Below, one piece after another: positions 62,360-64,000 of a stretch of DNA of 64,000 bases. Each line of letters opens with the position of its first letter. Positions within the stretch are counted from its first letter, which is position 1. Source of the DNA: Brienomyrus brachyistius (Eukaryota > Chordata > Actinopteri > Osteoglossiformes > Mormyridae); NCBI RefSeq assembly GCF_023856365.1, contig NC_064548.1:13423142-13487141 (forward strand), read 5' to 3'. Both the position numbers and the translations under genes were made by a program. A model generated the notes under the pieces. That model did not search any database, was not told where the DNA came from, and saw only the letters and a list, made by a program, of their open reading frames with translations.

Positions 62360-64000
62360 CTGCAAGAAGCAGAAATTGGGAGGTGGTGTCAGTCAGGGAT
62401 ATGTCTCGGTGAGATGAACCTGCATACGACTCACAGATGAAAGCAGGTCGAGCTGCCTGGCCCGGCCCCCCCTTCAGTGCTAGACAGATGAGGACACGGC
62501 GAAGGACGAACTTTCAGGCCACATTCTGTCTGCGCTCTGCCCAGACTCTCATTACAAATTCACAGCATCATTGAGAATACCTTGTGCTGCAAAGGCATGC
62601 AAGATAATTAAAATAGAGACACACGGGGAGGAGGGGGGGGGGGGAATTGTGGCTCAGTGGCCTAGGGGATCAGAAGGTCACCAGTTCAAATCCCATCCTC
62701 AGCAAAATACGCCACATTAACAGCTCAAACGCAAAACGTCCCTCTCACCTGTACATGTCTCAAAGGAGAGCAAGATGAGATACTGCATGTGAAAAAGGAT
62801 TCGAATGCACTTGTAGAAATGGCAAATACAGCATCATTTCATGCTCTTTCCTTATTCTGAGTTTCAAGGCAATGAGAGAGAGAGAGCTGGACAACTTTCA
62901 GAAAGGAGCTTTGTGTAAATCTCATTTACTGCTCAGGGTTCTTTCTGCAGGAATGTCACTCCCAGCATGCACTGCACACGGCCCACACTCTCTGCTCCGT
63001 TTCCAAATTCTGGGGAGAGCATCTCCAATTCGACAAGCGACTCGGTGGACGGACGGGCTCCAGGGCTGAGACAAAACACCCATAAAAACAGATTAACGAG
63101 TCGCGCATCTGTTCTGCTGAAAGGTGGCAGATGGGTAGCCCTCTCCCGATCTAAATGGCCCGTCACAGGACAGACGCCCGCGAGCGACATGGAGCGCACT
63201 TCCTTGCCGCAGGTGACCACTTCATCCCTCATGCTTCCCCCCCAAGGCTAGAAGTGAAAGTGACAGTGGCCGTGCACGAGAGGCCCAGCCGTTACCTGAG
63301 CGCTGGGGAAAGGTTTCCGATTTCATTTTTCCGGCTATTGCTAAGTGACGGCCTTTATGCTTTTGGCTTCCTCAGCAGCCCTCTGCAGTCTCTCTCTTAT
63401 TTCCCATAATATACCCATAACACTTCCACTTGTGGATCACAAATCTCAGGGGTGGGGGGACAAACAATCTAATCACAATAAAAAAAAAAAAAATTTTAAT
63501 CACCAATTTGATTTAAACTGATAAAACTTCATTAATGAAAGACTGAATTACATCCATTTGTTATTTTTCCCCACAAGCAAAAATGTGATTTTTAGAAAAG
63601 GTAAACAATACTGGTTACTCTCAGAGCTGAGTGTTTTTAGATATCTAATGTTACATCATCAGCAGCATTAGCCAAATCTCAACATGCATCGCGATGGAAA
63701 AAAAAATGACAACCCCCCCTCCCCTCCCCTCCCCCCCCCCCCCCGTTCAGATGCGGTCTGCGGTCCAGCTTCATATTGAGCATCGGCCCCCCCTTCACTG
63801 TGCAGGAATATGGTGGCGTTACAGTAAGAGCTCGGCACAGGTTTCAGCCACAAGGACCCAGTCACACCAGGCCCCGGCTTACGTCACCCGGAATTCACAG
63901 CAGCCTGTTCTGCATTCATCGCCTCGTCGTGCAAACAAACTCTCGTATGCCCCCTTCCATTGGTTCCCTGCCTGCAAGGACGCCCGCAACCACCACAGGG
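62360..64000 (-). other. cers6 intron, running off the right edge
   Basis: A stretch at about 62640-62720 has pol III-type A and B boxes (TGGCTCAGTGG and AGTTCAAATCC, about 35 bp apart), as in a tRNA-derived SINE head. C-runs lie at 63715-63744. I found no further ceramide synthase exon here. Confidence 0.45.

Overview
This is vertebrate nuclear DNA, almost certainly from a teleost fish. Genes are split by GT-AG introns, one tRNA-derived SINE family recurs throughout, and Tc1-like, hAT-like and LINE remains of types common in fish fill the spaces. The species cannot be told from the sequence.

Layout. (1) 307-1537, minus: first two coding exons of a collagen XXVIII-like gene (signal peptide, then von Willebrand A domain), running off the left edge. 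(2) 1.5-10.4 kb: intergenic, with microsatellites and SINE tails. (3) 10616-14326, plus: complete ten-exon atp5f1b (mitochondrial ATP synthase beta, 521 aa) behind a CpG-rich promoter. (4) 14687-16802, minus: multi-exon ccdc89, convergent with atp5f1b and preceded by an RFX-type X-box. (5) 17677-20277, minus: an SDR9C-family retinol/steroid dehydrogenase gene (gene A) whose first exon is not resolved. (6) 23.7-44.1 kb: a tandem segmental duplication. Each unit holds an intact four-exon SDR9C gene (B at 24309-27462, C at 35571-38774), a BED-finger hAT relic in intron 1, a 40-42 bp minisatellite, and a nest of LINE, Tc1, hAT-MITE and SINE insertions. (7) 49288-62359, minus: the last seven coding exons of a ceramide synthase gene closest to cers6, with N-terminal exons beyond the right edge and a Tc1-like element in the last intron.

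The most striking feature is the minisatellite. It spans about 3.85 kb (some 90 units) in unit 1 and about 0.47 kb in unit 2. In unit 2 it runs directly, in frame, into the reverse-transcriptase ORF of a LINE, and its 42 bp unit is a 14-codon stretch of that ORF. It therefore appears to be a transposon-coding segment amplified in tandem. Unit 1 has lost the neighbouring LINE and half of a Tc1 relic, while its array is about eight times longer.

The genes are independent housekeeping or metabolic loci, not an operon or a single pathway. The three SDR9C genes form a local family cluster. Human ATP5F1B lies near HSD17B6/SDR9C7/RDH16, and human CERS6 lies near DHRS9 (both from memory), so the window mixes elements of two related human regions.
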